The notes under the pieces: model-generated | Seen by the model: the letters and a program-made list of their open reading frames with translations, nothing else | Told to the model about the DNA's origin: nothing | Database searches by the model: none | Origin: Mycocentrospora acerina | Taxonomy: Eukaryota; Ascomycota; Dothideomycetes; Pleosporales | Assembly (NCBI GenBank): GCA_022701365.1 | Contig: JAKUHH010000028.1 | Coordinates: 244,502-308,501, forward strand | Length of the DNA stretch: 64,000 bases | Direction: 5' to 3' | Part shown: positions 44,745-55,726 of the stretch, in pieces | Layout: each line of letters starts with the position of its first letter | Position numbering within the stretch: the stretch's first letter is position 1 | Made by a program: the position numbers and the translations under genes

Positions 44745-45749
44745 TCAAGACGTAGCAGTCTCGAACCACCTCTGTATTTCAGCAAAGTCCCTCACCCAGA
44801 CTACTCCCCACTCATCAGCGTTCGATCTATCCTGTAATCTTGGACAGGAAATCCCTAGCCTCTCTAACGCCTCAGCCAAGGCCTTCTGCGAGCTCCCCAA
44901 CGGATCATCACGCATGCATATCCCCAGGTCTGCCGCAAGGAGACACTCGATATCAGTCCAACTATCACCAATGTAGACGATCATCGGCACCTCTCCAGCC
45001 TCCTTGCTCTCCCCCCTCAGCCGCTCCATATAACGCAGTTTATCATCACTCGAAATAATCTTCATCTCATCTCCCGGACTGATGCAACCATCCGAGGACC
45101 TACCTGCCTCGACACCTTCCAATTCATTGGCGAGCACGAGACCTGAATCTAGAGTAGCGTGGGCAGCGTGGAGTGAACTCGTGATGAAGCGACGACTCCA
45201 ATTTACACTCAGCAGGTTGATCACGTCTCCCTGGTGTTTTGTTCGAGAGTGTACGTATTTTAGGAAGGAAGGGAATCCTTGCCGTAGTTCAACCTGTTTT
45301 GATTCAATGGCATTTTCTGCTCCCAAGTCTAATAGGGTCCCGGTTAAACCTGCGAAGATGCCGGATGAGGAGACGCGGTCGAGACTTCTCTGTTCGACGG
45401 GTTTAAGGGCTTTTAACAGTTTCTTTTCATCTTGGATCGTGGCGGGGAGGGTACCGCCTGGGGTGTGTTTTTCCAGTTCTTGTGTGTAGTCTGATAGGTA
45501 GGCTTGAGAGAGGCGATTCCAGTGGTCGAGTGTGGGGAAGTTGGGCTTGTTAGATGCGGATATGTTGACGAGTGCGTTGAGGGTATCTTTTCTGGTGATG
45601 GTTCCGTCCCAGTCTAAGATCCAGTGAATTGGTCTGTCTGTGGAGAGGGATGGGTTGGTAGGCATTGTGTTGAAGGCTCTTGTAGTGAGAGGAAGAATGG
45701 AAGGAAGTGGCGGCGCTCGACGGTAAAATGCGAAAAGAAAACGAGACAT
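44745..45749 (-). CDS. HAD-superfamily phosphatase (Cto1-like)
   Basis: Intronless, 334 residues. Motif I is ILDWDGTITRKDTL (nucleophile Asp plus DGT), the middle motif is NLLSVNWSRRF with the expected Ser, and motif IV is IVYIGDSWTDIECLLAADLG with paired acidic residues. This layout matches the fungal HAD phosphatases related to phosphoserine phosphatase/MtnX and to yeast Cto1. The substrate is unknown. The first 28 residues (MSRFLFAFYRRAPPLP) before a second Met are Arg/hydroxyl-rich and could be a mitochondrial presequence; initiation at Met29 would give a cytosolic form. The gene is head to head with SDHB, with 549 bp between the starts. Confidence 0.85.
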   Translation of the reverse strand: MSRFLFAFYRRAPPLPSILPLTTRAFNTMPTNPSLSTDRPIHWILDWDGTITRKDTLNALVNISASNKPNFPTLDHWNRLSQAYLSDYTQELEKHTPGGTLPATIQDEKKLLKALKPVEQRSLDRVSSSGIFAGLTGTLLDLGAENAIESKQVELRQGFPSFLKYVHSRTKHQGDVINLLSVNWSRRFITSSLHAAHATLDSGLVLANELEGVEAGRSSDGCISPGDEMKIISSDDKLRYMERLRGESKEAGEVPMIVYIGDSWTDIECLLAADLGICMRDDPLGSSQKALAEALERLGISCPRLQDRSNADEWGVVWVRDFAEIQRWFETATS

Positions 45750-46298
45750 GAATAGAGTTATGACAAGTCAGGCTGTGGACATGATGGGCTGGCACACGCA
45801 GGCGTTTGGATGCTTTGCAGTGGCTCAACACTCCAGTCGTTCACACGATCTCCACAAACATACGACGGGTGGAGATGCGGGATGATATCACACATTTTTG
45901 GGCATTTAAGCGAGGTGGTCCAGGGACCTGTGCCTTGTAAGAGAAAACGGGCAATTGAGAAGCAAAACGCACTTGGTGTAGTGCTCTGTAACGAAGTAGA
46001 TGGGGTTTTCCGTAGTCAGCTGCCAGAAACCGCCTCAAGGGCAGACAGAGATGACGAAGACGAGTGCTGACGTTGGAGACATGGAGATCGTGGCGCGAAA
46101 CACATGCCGCCCGAGATCGCCCGAATGGATCTCTGACAAACCCTCGCGTGTGATTGGGCAAGGTTACCAGAAAAAGGTCTGTGCACGTGCCATACCTCGG
46201 GAATGACAACTTCGATGAACGCAACACCTTGAAACTCCAAGACCTCACGTCCGCCCGCTCGCACGCACGCACGCACTCTCCACTCTTCCATCCTCACA
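45750..46298. promoter_or_regulatory. Divergent promoter region HAD phosphatase / SDHB
   Basis: 549 bp between opposite start codons. The SDHB-proximal part has GCACGCACGCACGCAC (46259-46274) and a C-rich leader. No specific regulator site can be assigned. Confidence 0.45.
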
Positions 46299-47402
46299 AT
46301 GGCCTGCACACGTGCTTTTTCCCGTCTGGCTACAACACGGGCTGGTAGGCATATATTCATTGTCCATGTAGTGAATTGGGCCTCGCTAATACACTCGCCT
46401 CGCAGCCGCCATACGGCCCGCTGTTTTCTCTCGCGGCTTCGCCTCGGTGAACGACGTCCACGCCCGCGACCCCATTTCCAAGGTCGCCGAGAAGATTGTG
46501 CCCGACGCAGCGACCAAGCCCGTGTCGGAGAGCAAGACATCGACCAAGCAAGAGCCCGAGCCCAGCAAGGATGCCAAGACCAAGACGTTCCACATCTACC
46601 GCTGGAACCCCGATGAGCCGTCGTCCAAGCCCAAGATGCAGTCGTACACGCTGGACCTGAACAAGACGGGCCCCATGATGCTGGATGCGCTGATCCGGAT
46701 CAAGAACGAGGTGGACCCGACGCTGACGTTCAGGCGGAGTTGCCGTGAGGGAATTTGCGGCAGCTGTGCCATGAACATTGACGGTGTTAACACATTGGCT
46801 TGCTTGTGTATGTGAATTGGCGCAGATGGGGAAAATTGAGTTTGAACAGAGAGCTAACGATTACAAACAGGCCGTATCCCCACAGACACAACCAAGGAAT
46901 CCCGCATCTACCCCCTCCCCCACATGTATGTCGTCAAGGACCTTGTCCCTGATATGACCAACTTTTACAAGCAATACCGCTCCGTCAAGCCCTACCTCCA
47001 GCGCTCTACGCCCGCACCTGATGTACGTAAAGATTGTTGCCGTTTGTACTCGCCACCCCCCACTAACATGCTCGCCAGGGCCGTGAATACCGCCAGACCA
47101 AGGAAGAGCGCAAGAAGCTGGACGGACTGTACGAATGCATTCTCTGCGCGTGCTGCTCGACATCGTGCCCATCGTACTGGTGGAACCAGGAGGAGTACCT
47201 CGGCCCCGCCGTGCTGATGCAGTCGTACCGATGGATTGCCGACTCGCGTGACGAAAAGGCAGCGGAGCGCCAGGACGCGCTCAACAACAGCATGAGCTTG
47301 TACCGCTGCCACACGATTCTCAACTGCTCGAGGACATGTCCCAAGGGCCTGAACCCAGCGCTGGCCATTGCCGAGATTAAGAAGAGCATGGCTTTTACCT
47401 AG
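46299..47402 (+). CDS. SDH2: Succinate dehydrogenase iron-sulfur subunit, mitochondrial
   Basis: Four exons (46299-46344, 46406-46807, 46871-47022, 47079-47402) give 307 residues. The N-terminus ([15 protein letters not shown], then [11 protein letters not shown]) is a mitochondrial presequence. The [2Fe-2S] ligands are C128, C133, C136 and C148 ([10 protein letters not shown]...LAC). The [4Fe-4S] and [3Fe-4S] ligands lie in [12 protein letters not shown] and [12 protein letters not shown]. Complex II subunit B passes electrons from SdhA to ubiquinone in the inner membrane. The quinone-site histidine in CHTILNC (His278) and the proline in STSCPSYWW are the forms found in SDHI-fungicide-sensitive fungi. 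The splice joints are all in phase, and the third intron falls before [16 protein letters not shown]. Confidence 0.97.
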
Positions 47403-48632
47403 ACTCTTGGATGGTGAAGAGGATCATTGAAGAAGAAAAAGGAGTAGTCTGTGAGAAATGGAAGGGAGGGGAGGAGAGGGGAGTGGGGGGTTTTGTGTGA
47501 ATGAAATGAATCAGCATTTGGGTCAAGTGTGTGTATACTGTACATGTACTTTTTTTTTTATCTCTCTCTCTCTTCCTCTTCTTCTTCTTCTTCTTCTCTT
47601 TTGCTGCATGCATGTCCGTCTGTCTGTTCGTGGTGGTGGAAGTATTCATCTTCTCATCATCAAGCGTCGAGTTTTTAGCCCTTTTTCCGTTTTTTTTTGT
47701 TTTGTGTTTTGGATTTTGTTGTCGTTGTCGTTGTTGTTGTTGTTGTGTTTTTTTTTCGTGGCAGGTAGATGGGATGGATACTCTCTGTCTTGTTTTTCTC
47801 TCTTTTTCCTGGCAAAACAGACAGACAGACAGTACAGACAGTACCGTACGTACGCACACACACACACATACATACACATACATACACACATACACATACA
47901 CATACACACACACATACATACACACACTCGTGAAATGATTGAGAGAAAAACATGTAAACAAATGGAAAACAATATTACCAACAATCACAAGATCAACATC
48001 TTCATTCTCTTCCTCTTGTCTGCAAGCGACGGCCTTGTTGCAAGGTGTGCTAATTAATTAGGCAGGTAGGTAGGTAGGTAGGTAGGTAGCTAGGTAGGCA
48101 GGCAGGTGAACTCGGGTGTGTTCGGATTGGCAATTGCGAAATTTGGGGTAGATGGATGGGTAGATAGCCGACTTAAGCGAGTGAGGTGGGGGGGGAGAGA
48201 GGTTCGTTTGTATAGCCGAGCTTGCCTACTTGCCAGCCTATATGGATATGGATATAGATATGGATATGGATACGTGGATTTCTTTTTTTTTCTGGGTTTG
48301 ATAGGCAAAGCAAAGCAGAGTGAAGTGAAGTGAAGTGAATGGAGAGAGGAAAGAAGATGATGATGATGAATGTAATGTGTGGCAATTGAGGAGTATGGTT
48401 CTCTTTTGGTGTTGGGTCATCGGTCAGTCAGTCAGCCAGTCAGTTGGTGGGTCAATGGATCGTGCCTCACAGCATACATGTGCACGCATACTGCATGGAA
48501 AACAAACAGCCCTCGATTTTTCACACGAAAAATTCGAGTGTTTATTCCTATGGTTGTGTGGTTATAAAATTGGTGTGTGTGTGTTGATCAAGTATAGTAG
48601 TCATCATCTATACACATGCATGTCATGCACGT
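47403..48632. repeat. Microsatellite-rich intergenic region
   Basis: 1.2 kb between convergent SDHB and ARPC1, full of simple repeats: CTT/TCT (about 47565-47597), TTG/GTT (47715-47746), CA with CATA interruptions (47854-47928), GGTA (about 48064-48100), GGATAT (48241-48272) and GATGAT (48355-48370). The several overlapping long frames are artefacts of these repeats. No gene is supported. Confidence 0.85.
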
Positions 48633-49786
48633 CTACAGCGTCCAAATCACTACGCGTCCATCGACGCCCGTAGAGCTAATCTTGGTCACGTTGCTGCCGC
48701 TCTCCTGGAAGCTGCGGATGGTGTTGATGGTGTTTTGATGCACAGTCTTGAGCTTGGTGTCGTCGGAGCCGCCAGACTTGCCCTTGAGATCCATCTGCCG
48801 GAACATGTTGAGGGCGGATTCCTCGCGGTGCTCCGTCAGGCCCGGACGGCCCTTTGACTCGAGCGAGCCGGCAAGCTGCCAGCCCTCGTCGGAGCCCTGC
48901 AGACGGTAGGCCTCGCAGTTGTAGCCGGCAGCAATGATTTCCGACTCGGAGCTCCAGACCAGCGACATAAAGGGCAGGACCTGGGTGCTGATGCTGAGGA
49001 CGGCGCGGGGGGGCTGCTCGGGCGCGCTGGGGTAGACGACGGTGAGGGTGCTGTCGTGCGAGGCAAAGGCCAGGGCGTCGCCCGAGGGGGAAAAGGCGAC
49101 GCTGTGCACCCAGCCGGCCGTGTTGTTGAGGAACTCGCCGCAGACGGTGTTGAAGGGCAGGCGCTCGCCCCAGGCCGAGGGCTCGGGGCGGGCGTCGACG
49201 CCCTTGACAAACGACGACAGGACGCGGGCGTGGCCGTCGGTGGAGCCGGCGGCCAGCAGGACCGAGTTGGGGTGCCAGGCGACGCAGGTGACGGTGGAGC
49301 GGATGGGCTTCTTGATGTGCTTGGACACCCACCAGTTGTCCTCTTCCTCAAAGTAGCACACGGGCACCAGGCGGGCGCCCGAGCCCACGGCGAACTTGGT
49401 CTCCGAGGGCGCCCAGCGCACGCACGTGGCGGCGCGGTTGATGCGGAGGAGCACGAGCGTCGGCTTCCAGCCCTGCGGCGAGGGCTCCCACACGTACGCG
49501 TTGCGGTCTGCGGGCGTCGTCAGCGGCCTGGCCCTGCTCGGCGGGCGGTCGGGCGGCGCTCACCCTGCGAGCACGTGACAATCTTGCCCGACTTGGGCGC
49601 AATGTCCACGCCCGTCACCGTCTTGTCGTGGCCCGTCAGCTCGTCCTGCAGCGTAAAGGCCGCGCCCGCGCGCTGGAACAGGTCGACGCTGTTGTCGCGG
49701 GCCACGGCGAGCGTCTGGCGGTCGGCGGAGAAGGAGTGGTCGGCGATGGGGTGGTGGAACAGGTGGTGGACTTCGGGGGGGGCCAT
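48633..49786 (-). CDS. ARC40: Arp2/3 complex subunit ARPC1 (Arc40)
   Basis: Two minus-strand exons (49564-49786, 48633-49507) give 365 residues. The WD40 propeller includes HHPIADHSFSADRQTLAVAR, GHDKTVTGVDIAPKSGKIVT, DRNAYVWEP, LVLLRINRAATCVRWAPSET, KPIRSTVTCVAWHPNSVLLA, GWVHSVAFSPSGDALAFASH and ISSTGVDGRVVIWTL. The sequence KFAVGSGARLVPVCYFEEED and the KHIKKPIRSTV block are specific to ARPC1. Arp2/3 nucleates branched actin at endocytic patches; ARPC1 bridges the complex to nucleation factors. The GC content is much higher than in the left half of the window, so several long antisense frames appear over it. It is divergent from the IGR-motif gene across a region with a sequence gap. Confidence 0.95.
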
Positions 49787-49793
49787 GGCGGCA

Positions 49794-49868
49794 GGAGACT
49801 CTCGACTGCCGCAATTGGGTGTGGCGGGGGGGTCGAAGGGGAGGGGGGGGGGTGTAGACGGGGAGCCG
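49794..49868. repeat. Copy 1 of a segment repeated across the gap
   Basis: The stretch starting GAGACTCTCGACTGCCGCAA and continuing with a GTGTGGCGGGGG tract recurs at 49949-50020 with small differences (GCAATTGG against GCATTTGG), on the other side of the Ns. The unit is roughly 70 bp, and more copies may lie in the gap. Confidence 0.75.
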
Positions 49869-49893
49869 GGGGGGTGGGGCGAGGGGTGTATTG

Positions 49894-49949
49894 NNNNNNN
49901 NNNNNNNNNNNNNNNNNNNNNNNNNNNNNNNNNNNNNNNNNNNNNNNNN
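49894..49949. other. Assembly gap of 56 N
   Basis: A run of unknown bases. It lies inside a G-rich tandemly repeated segment, the kind that short-read assembly collapses. Confidence 0.99.
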
Positions 49950-50259
49950 AGACTCTCGACTGCCGCATTTGGGTGTGGCGGGGGTGTCGAGGCGGAGGGG
50001 GATGGATGTAGACGTGCAGCCGTGTGTGTGCGTCGAGGCGTGTATGCAGAGGGGGAGGCGGGGGTGTGTGTATGTAGCTATGCAGACGCAGAGGGGCGCG
50101 CTGCCACCACCACGTACGCACGCCAAGCCCGCCTCTTGGCTCTCCCGTCGACCGTCCGAAAAGTTGCCCACGACGCCTGCCGCCCGACTCTGCGCGCCCG
50201 CCCGCCAGCAGACCCCCCGCCCACTGCCCGCCAGCAGCACCAACAACAACAACAACGCC

Positions 50260-50997
50260 ATGACGCTCCGCCGTCCGCTGCTCGCCGCCACCACGGCCGT
50301 CTCCGCCTCCGTCTCCGTCCCCAAGACCTGCGTCCGCCATCTGCAGCACTCGATCCCCATGCGCCCCGTCCCCAGGCCCATCCCCTTCATCCCCGACCAC
50401 GCCGCCTTCCTCAGCGCCATTGGCCGCGGCCTGTCCGCCCACGCCACCAAGATCCCCTCGTGGGAGGCCCTCTTCACCCTCACCTCCCCGCAGCTCAAGG
50501 AGCTGGGCGTCGAGCCCGCCCGCTCCCGCCGCTACCTGCTGCACTGGCGCGAGAAGTTCCGCAACGGCGAGTACGGCATTGGCGGCGACTGCCAGCACGT
50601 TGCCGACGGCGTCGCCGAGCTCAGGGTTGTCGACGCGCCCGTGCCCCTCAACCCCCGGCTCGGGAACACAATGAGCCCGAGATCCGCCGCCGCCACGGCT
50701 ACCCACGATCCCGGGACCAGGAGGCTGGTCGTCAATGTCCCTGCCGGCGCGGAAGCACCCACGGGCCCCGTCGAAGCCCTGAAGAGGGTCCAGGGGGTAT
50801 TTGTCAAGGGTGCGAGGACCATCAAGGGGAGTTATGTCGAGCCTGTCAAGGGTGGGGAGGGGCTGAGGGCGAGGATACGACTGCAAGAGGGTATTTGGGA
50901 GGAGAGGAGAGGCCACGTCGTCGATGGCGGTGAGAGGCGCAAGGCAGAGGTGAGGGCCAAGAGGAGGGCGGCCGAAAACAAGGAGAAGGCGAGGTAG
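50260..50997 (+). CDS. Mitochondrial IGR-motif protein (Fyv4-like)
   Basis: Intronless, 245 residues from ATG 50260. The N-terminus (MTLRRPLLAATTAVSA) is Arg/Ala/Ser-rich like a mitochondrial presequence. The IGR domain is at about 48-110: AAFLSAIGRGLSAHATKIPS, WEALFTLTSPQLKELGVEPA, RSRRYLLHWREKFRNGEYGI. Yeast Fyv4 with this motif is a component of the mitochondrial small ribosomal subunit, so a mitoribosome role is likely. The C-terminal part is longer and very basic (AEVRAKRRAAENKEKAR). The start is fixed by the leader and by the N gap lying upstream. Confidence 0.82.
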   Translation: MTLRRPLLAATTAVSASVSVPKTCVRHLQHSIPMRPVPRPIPFIPDHAAFLSAIGRGLSAHATKIPSWEALFTLTSPQLKELGVEPARSRRYLLHWREKFRNGEYGIGGDCQHVADGVAELRVVDAPVPLNPRLGNTMSPRSAAATATHDPGTRRLVVNVPAGAEAPTGPVEALKRVQGVFVKGARTIKGSYVEPVKGGEGLRARIRLQEGIWEERRGHVVDGGERRKAEVRAKRRAAENKEKAR

Positions 50998-51338
50998 AGA
51001 CTCTCATGTCATGTCATGTCGTACCATACATATGCCATGTTCTGTACAAAAAAAATCATGTTCCTTTTTACACGTCTCCAAGCTGGTCAAACGACCATCA
51101 CACACACACACCAAAGAAAATTGCACTTGAATGTAAAATACTCGCATTGAAGCGAAAGTAGAGTTGTCTAGCAAACCCGGATATCACACAACCTTTCCAT
51201 ACTCCCACTTGCGGAGAAAGGAAGAGAATAAGAAGGAAAAAAAACTCCACCCACACACCCACCCATCCATCCATCGTACACATGATACAATACACACTAA
51301 CGCATTTTCTTGCCTCTCTCTCTCACACACTCTCACTC

Positions 51339-54105
51339 TCAACCAAACCCTGTAAACCCCTGTGCAGTAAACGCATCCATGTTGGCAGGATGCCCCGGTG
51401 CCCCCACGCCCTGTGCCTGCGTCTGCCCATCGTTCAGGAACCAGCTCCAGTCTTGGTCGATATCCATGGGCATGTGCTGCCACGAGAAGTTATTAGTCGG
51501 AAGCGGAAAGTTGTTCATGCTGTCGTCGTTGATGTGTCCGTTATTCATCCGCGCCGCCGTGCTCGTCGAGTCTTCCGCGTTGAGATTGCTCCAGTTGTAG
51601 AAGCCGTCGTACGAGACAAACGGCGAGCCGTTGGCCAAGGGTGCCGCGCTCTTGGACGGCATGCTGACTGCGGGTGGGGGTGCCGTCGCCGGGAGCGTGC
51701 TCCACGGCGGCGTGTACGGATTGACAATCGACGAAGCGACCGACTTGGGTGTTGCCGTGCTCGTGTTTTGCTGTGGCGATGAGACCGAGTTGGAGTGTGT
51801 CGATAGCCCGGGCCCGGGACTGCTTGCCGCCAGGCTTGGAGCCTGGCTAATGGAGCAAGGTATTTCGTGTTCCCGCAGCGTCTGCCCGCCTTTGCGCACA
51901 GAAATCGTGCCAAAGTATGGAATCACAAATGCAGTAAAGTCGTCGTCGTCGCTGCACTTTGTTTTCAAGCCCTTGAACTTGGACATCATCCTCTCCAGCA
52001 CTTCGGCCGATTGGAGCGCAACCTTGCCCCCCTTTTCACTCGATGCCCGACGGAAAATGTCAATGCTGATTTCCACAAGACGCATGTCGGATTCGATTTC
52101 TTGTGCACTGATTGACGTGTTTTCCGTGCCAAAGTTGAAGAGACCGATTTGAACCAGCACGGCAGATGTGAAGCCGATAAAATCAACCGCTTTGCACTCG
52201 TACAATGGCTGTGGACTGCCCGTACGCAACGCCTGATAGAGTCGCAGCACCTCTCTTGACCCGTTCAGGCAGGCTGTACGGGAGTAGGTAAACCGCGAGT
52301 TGGTAGCCGATTTAAGCATAAACGGAAGGTGCAGGTAGACGCGAATCTGATGGTACACCACCTGTGCCATGATCCTCTCCCTGAGCTCTGGCGCGTTAGA
52401 TCCAAGATCCTCAAACAGATCGGAGAAATCGAGCCACGCGGGATCTAGCTGCTTCCACAGGTCTTCAAGCTCTTGGTCGAGTTGCAAGGCCCAAGCAAAA
52501 GACTGCTCAGTGATGCCCTGGTTGCGGTCAATCACCTTACCCGCGATTTGAGACACGGATGTCATGAAAGAGAGAGGGTGCAGGTATTCACCGCCAAAGT
52601 CAGGAATGGTGAGATCGCAAAGAGAATCACTGATGCCGTAGGGAAGTCCTAGCAAGAGAGAGAGGAACCGATCGCCGTGGTATATAGACCACCATATCGA
52701 CTCATGTGCCGGTGATGAAGTTCGCTTACGGTGAAGGCCCTATATGCAGCGTTAGTAAAAATAAAAAATAAAAATGTAAAAACGGAAAAGGAAATGTACA
52801 TACCATTATCTGTGCATACATCAAAGCCTTTCTGTACGACAACCAGCATTTCCGAGGCTGACCGACATCGGCATACCATTTCGACTTCAGAATCAGCAAC
52901 TCTATCCCTTCAAGCCGGGCAGCAAGTTCATCGTCGGCAAGAACCCATCGATCAACGGCATCAATGTACTTGTCCACGTCGTCACTGTCCTGCGACAAAC
53001 AAATACCAACGGCCAGGACAACCGTACCAATGGCGCCAATGTTGGATGTAGCCAACGCCTGTGCCGCAAACTGTGCCAGCGATTGCTCTGGTCCACTTGT
53101 CCCACTGCATTTCCGCCGCCATGTCTGCCACCATTCACCGTTACTGTTCAAGACTTTGACAAGCTCCTCGTAACTTGGCAGCATGGCCACGAGCTCCTTC
53201 TTTGCTCGCTCTCTCTGTGGTGAGTCGGGAGACCGCCTCCTACCCAGAGCCATCATGTTGTCCGCGCTTGACTCTGTGGTTGGCGAAGTATTCTGTAGCG
53301 TTATATTGTCTTGGTATTCGTTGGTGATTGTATACCGCTGCTCAAACGCAATGTCCGGCTTTGATCTGAACACGGTGTTTTGAACATTTGTCCTTGGGTT
53401 GGAGTCATCCTCGGCCTTGTTTAGCTGTGACAAGTCAGCATGGAATAGGCACACTTGGCAAGCACGAGACATACAGCTTCCTCAAACACTGACAAAATAG
53501 GTACATGGTGACCCCTATGGACGGGTACGCGCTGTTTTTGTTGGAAGATGCCTGACGAGGCGTCCGAAGACAAAGGAGTAAGGGGAAGTTGGTCTCTGTG
53601 GTAGACGACGGTCGGTTTAGGTGACATGGAATCCGACTGGCTATGGCTCTCTGATTTAATCGTCTTGTCTTCAAGAAGATTATCAATAAGTGCTTCTAGC
53701 CGTGACACTCTCTCCCGGAGATTCTTTCGATGGTCTACAATGACTTCCGGGTTTGCGCTTTCCTGATCGATGCATCGGCTGCCACGTGCAAAACACTCGG
53801 AACATACTTCCGAGTTGTCCGGAGGAAAGATGCAGCGGATCTTTCGGCGACGGCCTACATCGCGTCAGAACAAGTCTAATCAAGACTGTAGTCTGTGATT
53901 GTGGAAGAAAGGACGAAACAAAGAAGCAAAAGGCATGATGGTGATAATGACGATGATGATGGATGAACGCGGAAAGACAACGTAAGACGCTGATAGTAGG
54001 CAAGGCTCATTGACAAGACTGTGACCAAGACGACATACATTCAAAGCAGCTATGCGTGCCCTTCCGCATCTTTTTGCGGTTTGGTAGCGATTCGTCCTTT
54101 GGCAT
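51339..54105 (-). CDS. Zn2Cys6 transcription factor with fungal_trans domain
   Basis: Four minus-strand exons (54039-54105, 53475-53854, 52804-53424, 51339-52739) give 822 residues. The zinc cluster spans exon 1/2: C20-x2-C23-x6-C30-x9-C40-x2-C43-x6-C50, a canonical spacing, followed by a coiled coil (LRERVSRLEALIDNLLEDK) for dimerisation. The fungal_trans region has KCWLSYRKALMYAQIMGLHR, SIWWSIYHGDRFLSLLLGLP and YGISDSLCDL. The C-terminal tail is Asn/Ser/Pro-rich with aromatic acidic ends (WSWFLNDG), typical of activation regions. The target genes are unknown, and no metabolic cluster adjoins it. The last exon carries half the protein. An upstream noncoding exon is possible because TTTTCAG precedes the ATG. 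Confidence 0.92.
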
Positions 54106-55034
54106 GCTGAAAAGCGGGTAGGTACACCCAAGTCCTAGTTCTTGGGACAGATTTCGTCCGGACGGAATAGTGCGTCTCGAGTTGCTGCTGAGATCAAGAT
54201 GGGAAAGCTCAATGTCAGCTTCCGTAAAAAGTCACCACACCACAAACAACAAAGAGGTAGATGTAAGACAGGACAAAAGCAGTCGTAAAAAAAAAAGTCC
54301 TCAGGTCACAACAGGCCTGGCGATGGTGGTAACAAAAAGCGAGTCGATGATAACCGGACGATGTTTCGTCCGGCAGCCGAGCTTAGGTCAGCGGATGGCG
54401 GGTTCCAGAAAAAGATGACAGACCGTTTTATCGCCTTGGGCCCCGGCAGATATATAATCTGGAACGCGAGTAGATCTTGCAAGCAAGCAGCGTCTGCGTG
54501 GCACGCATGGCTGCGTGGTGAATCATGCGAGACGCTTGGCAACGGCGACGAGGAGTGCTCCGGTGTTCCGACATTGGACTGAGGCTGTGTAATCCTTGCG
54601 GGAGATCGTGAACGAGATTGCGGATCAGGCAGCAGAGCGCATCTGGGCAAGCTTTGGCGAGACCCCATCTTCCGCCCATCCCGCTCACTCCTACGAGGCC
54701 AGATTCGTATATCCGTATCCTGTCGTGTTCGTGCGTTCAGCGAGACGGGAACGCAAGAGGTCCTGACCGACGTGGAACCGCAACTTGGGTGCAATGACAT
54801 CGATTGCAACTCTACGTCATTCGCTCCGCATCTTACATAGCTATCTTAAAAGGTCTCGTTTTTTTTGTTCTCGCTCACGCACGTCGGACACACGGGCTGC
54901 AAACTACCCGTCCTCCGCTGCTTGTTCCAACCAGGAGGACACTACGCTCGGTGCAAATGCTCGCCCTCTACGTGCGTTAATCTGGAATCGGTCCTGATTA
55001 CCCGAATCGCAGTCATTGACGCGCAGTCAACATC
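54106..55034. promoter_or_regulatory. Divergent region, Zn2Cys6 regulator / two-helix membrane protein
   Basis: 0.93 kb between opposite starts. A 167-codon minus-strand frame (54306-54809) is Ser/Arg/Pro-rich, without motif or leader, and is not called. No specific site can be named. Confidence 0.4.
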
Positions 55035-55726
55035 ATGGCCTCGAGCACACAAAATTGTCACGCGCGAACCCAGCATCTCCCTCCGAGTCCTCCCATGACA
55101 CCGCCCCTCGCGACAAAACGACGACCGAAGAAGCGATCCAATTCGTTTGATAAACTTGCTTCCACGCCATTCCCCTCACCGACGTCAAATCCAGCCCTTG
55201 AAGCGGACGGTGAGCAAGAATCCCTCCTTGCAAGGGTAAGTAAGCTCCGTTATCTCCGCATCCATCAGCGAGGCTGACCCGTTCCCCCCCTCCAAAGATC
55301 ATCCTTACCCCCGTCTTGGTTACTTCCTTCATCCTATCGCTGTTCTTTGTGAACGCGCGCAACCGTGCACTCCGCGTTGAAGCGCATTCAGCGCCCTCGT
55401 CTCTCCTCTCAGCTCTCCTCCCCGCAACATCTGAGCCCTACCAGGACCACCATGACTCCACATGGAGCCATAGAGGCTCTACCGAGTACGAAGAGCCGGA
55501 TGGTGCCATAGCGCCCAGAAATGCAAGAGAGAAGAGCAAGAGTAAGAGCAAGAAGAAGAAATCATGGCATCTGCACAAGAAGATCAGAAAGATTGCAAAA
55601 CTCGAGGTTAGTGATGCGCTTGAGATGCGGGGAACAGTCATCTCCATTATGCTCGTAGTGATGGCGCTCGGCTCAATTGGGTTGTTGATAACTGTTAAGT
55701 GGTTTATGGCGGCGCTTTCCGTCTAG
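55035..55726 (+). CDS. Unknown two-helix membrane protein with basic loop
   Basis: Two exons (55035-55235, 55298-55726) give 209 residues. The N-terminus is Pro/Arg-rich with RRPKKRSNSFDKL, a possible phosphorylated basic motif. Helix 1 is IILTPVLVTSFILSLFFVNA and helix 2 is the C-terminal VISIMLVVMALGSIGLLITV region, so both ends probably face the same side. Between them is a long polar loop with a lysine-rich patch (KSKSKSKKKKSWHLHKKIRK). No family is recognised. The intron is standard and in phase, and the helix continues cleanly after it, so the gene is probably real. Confidence 0.68.

Larger units (their letters stand above)
49787..50259. promoter_or_regulatory. Divergent upstream region ARC40 / IGR-motif gene, with gap
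   Basis: A G-rich/C-rich 473-bp region with the N gap inside it. Both sides of the gap carry related copies of one segment (see 49794 and 49950). Its true length is unknown. Long frames through the Ns are artefacts. Confidence 0.5.

Noticed and set aside
47395..48057. Several 90-200-codon ORFs on both strands
   Set aside because: Built from CA, CTT and GTT microsatellites; low-complexity translation only.
49056..50933. 625-codon and 426-codon ORFs spanning the N gap
   Set aside because: They read through unknown bases and antisense of ARPC1; artefacts of high GC.
54306..54809. 167-codon minus-strand ORF
   Set aside because: Ser/Arg/Pro-rich chance frame in a divergent promoter region, with no motif.
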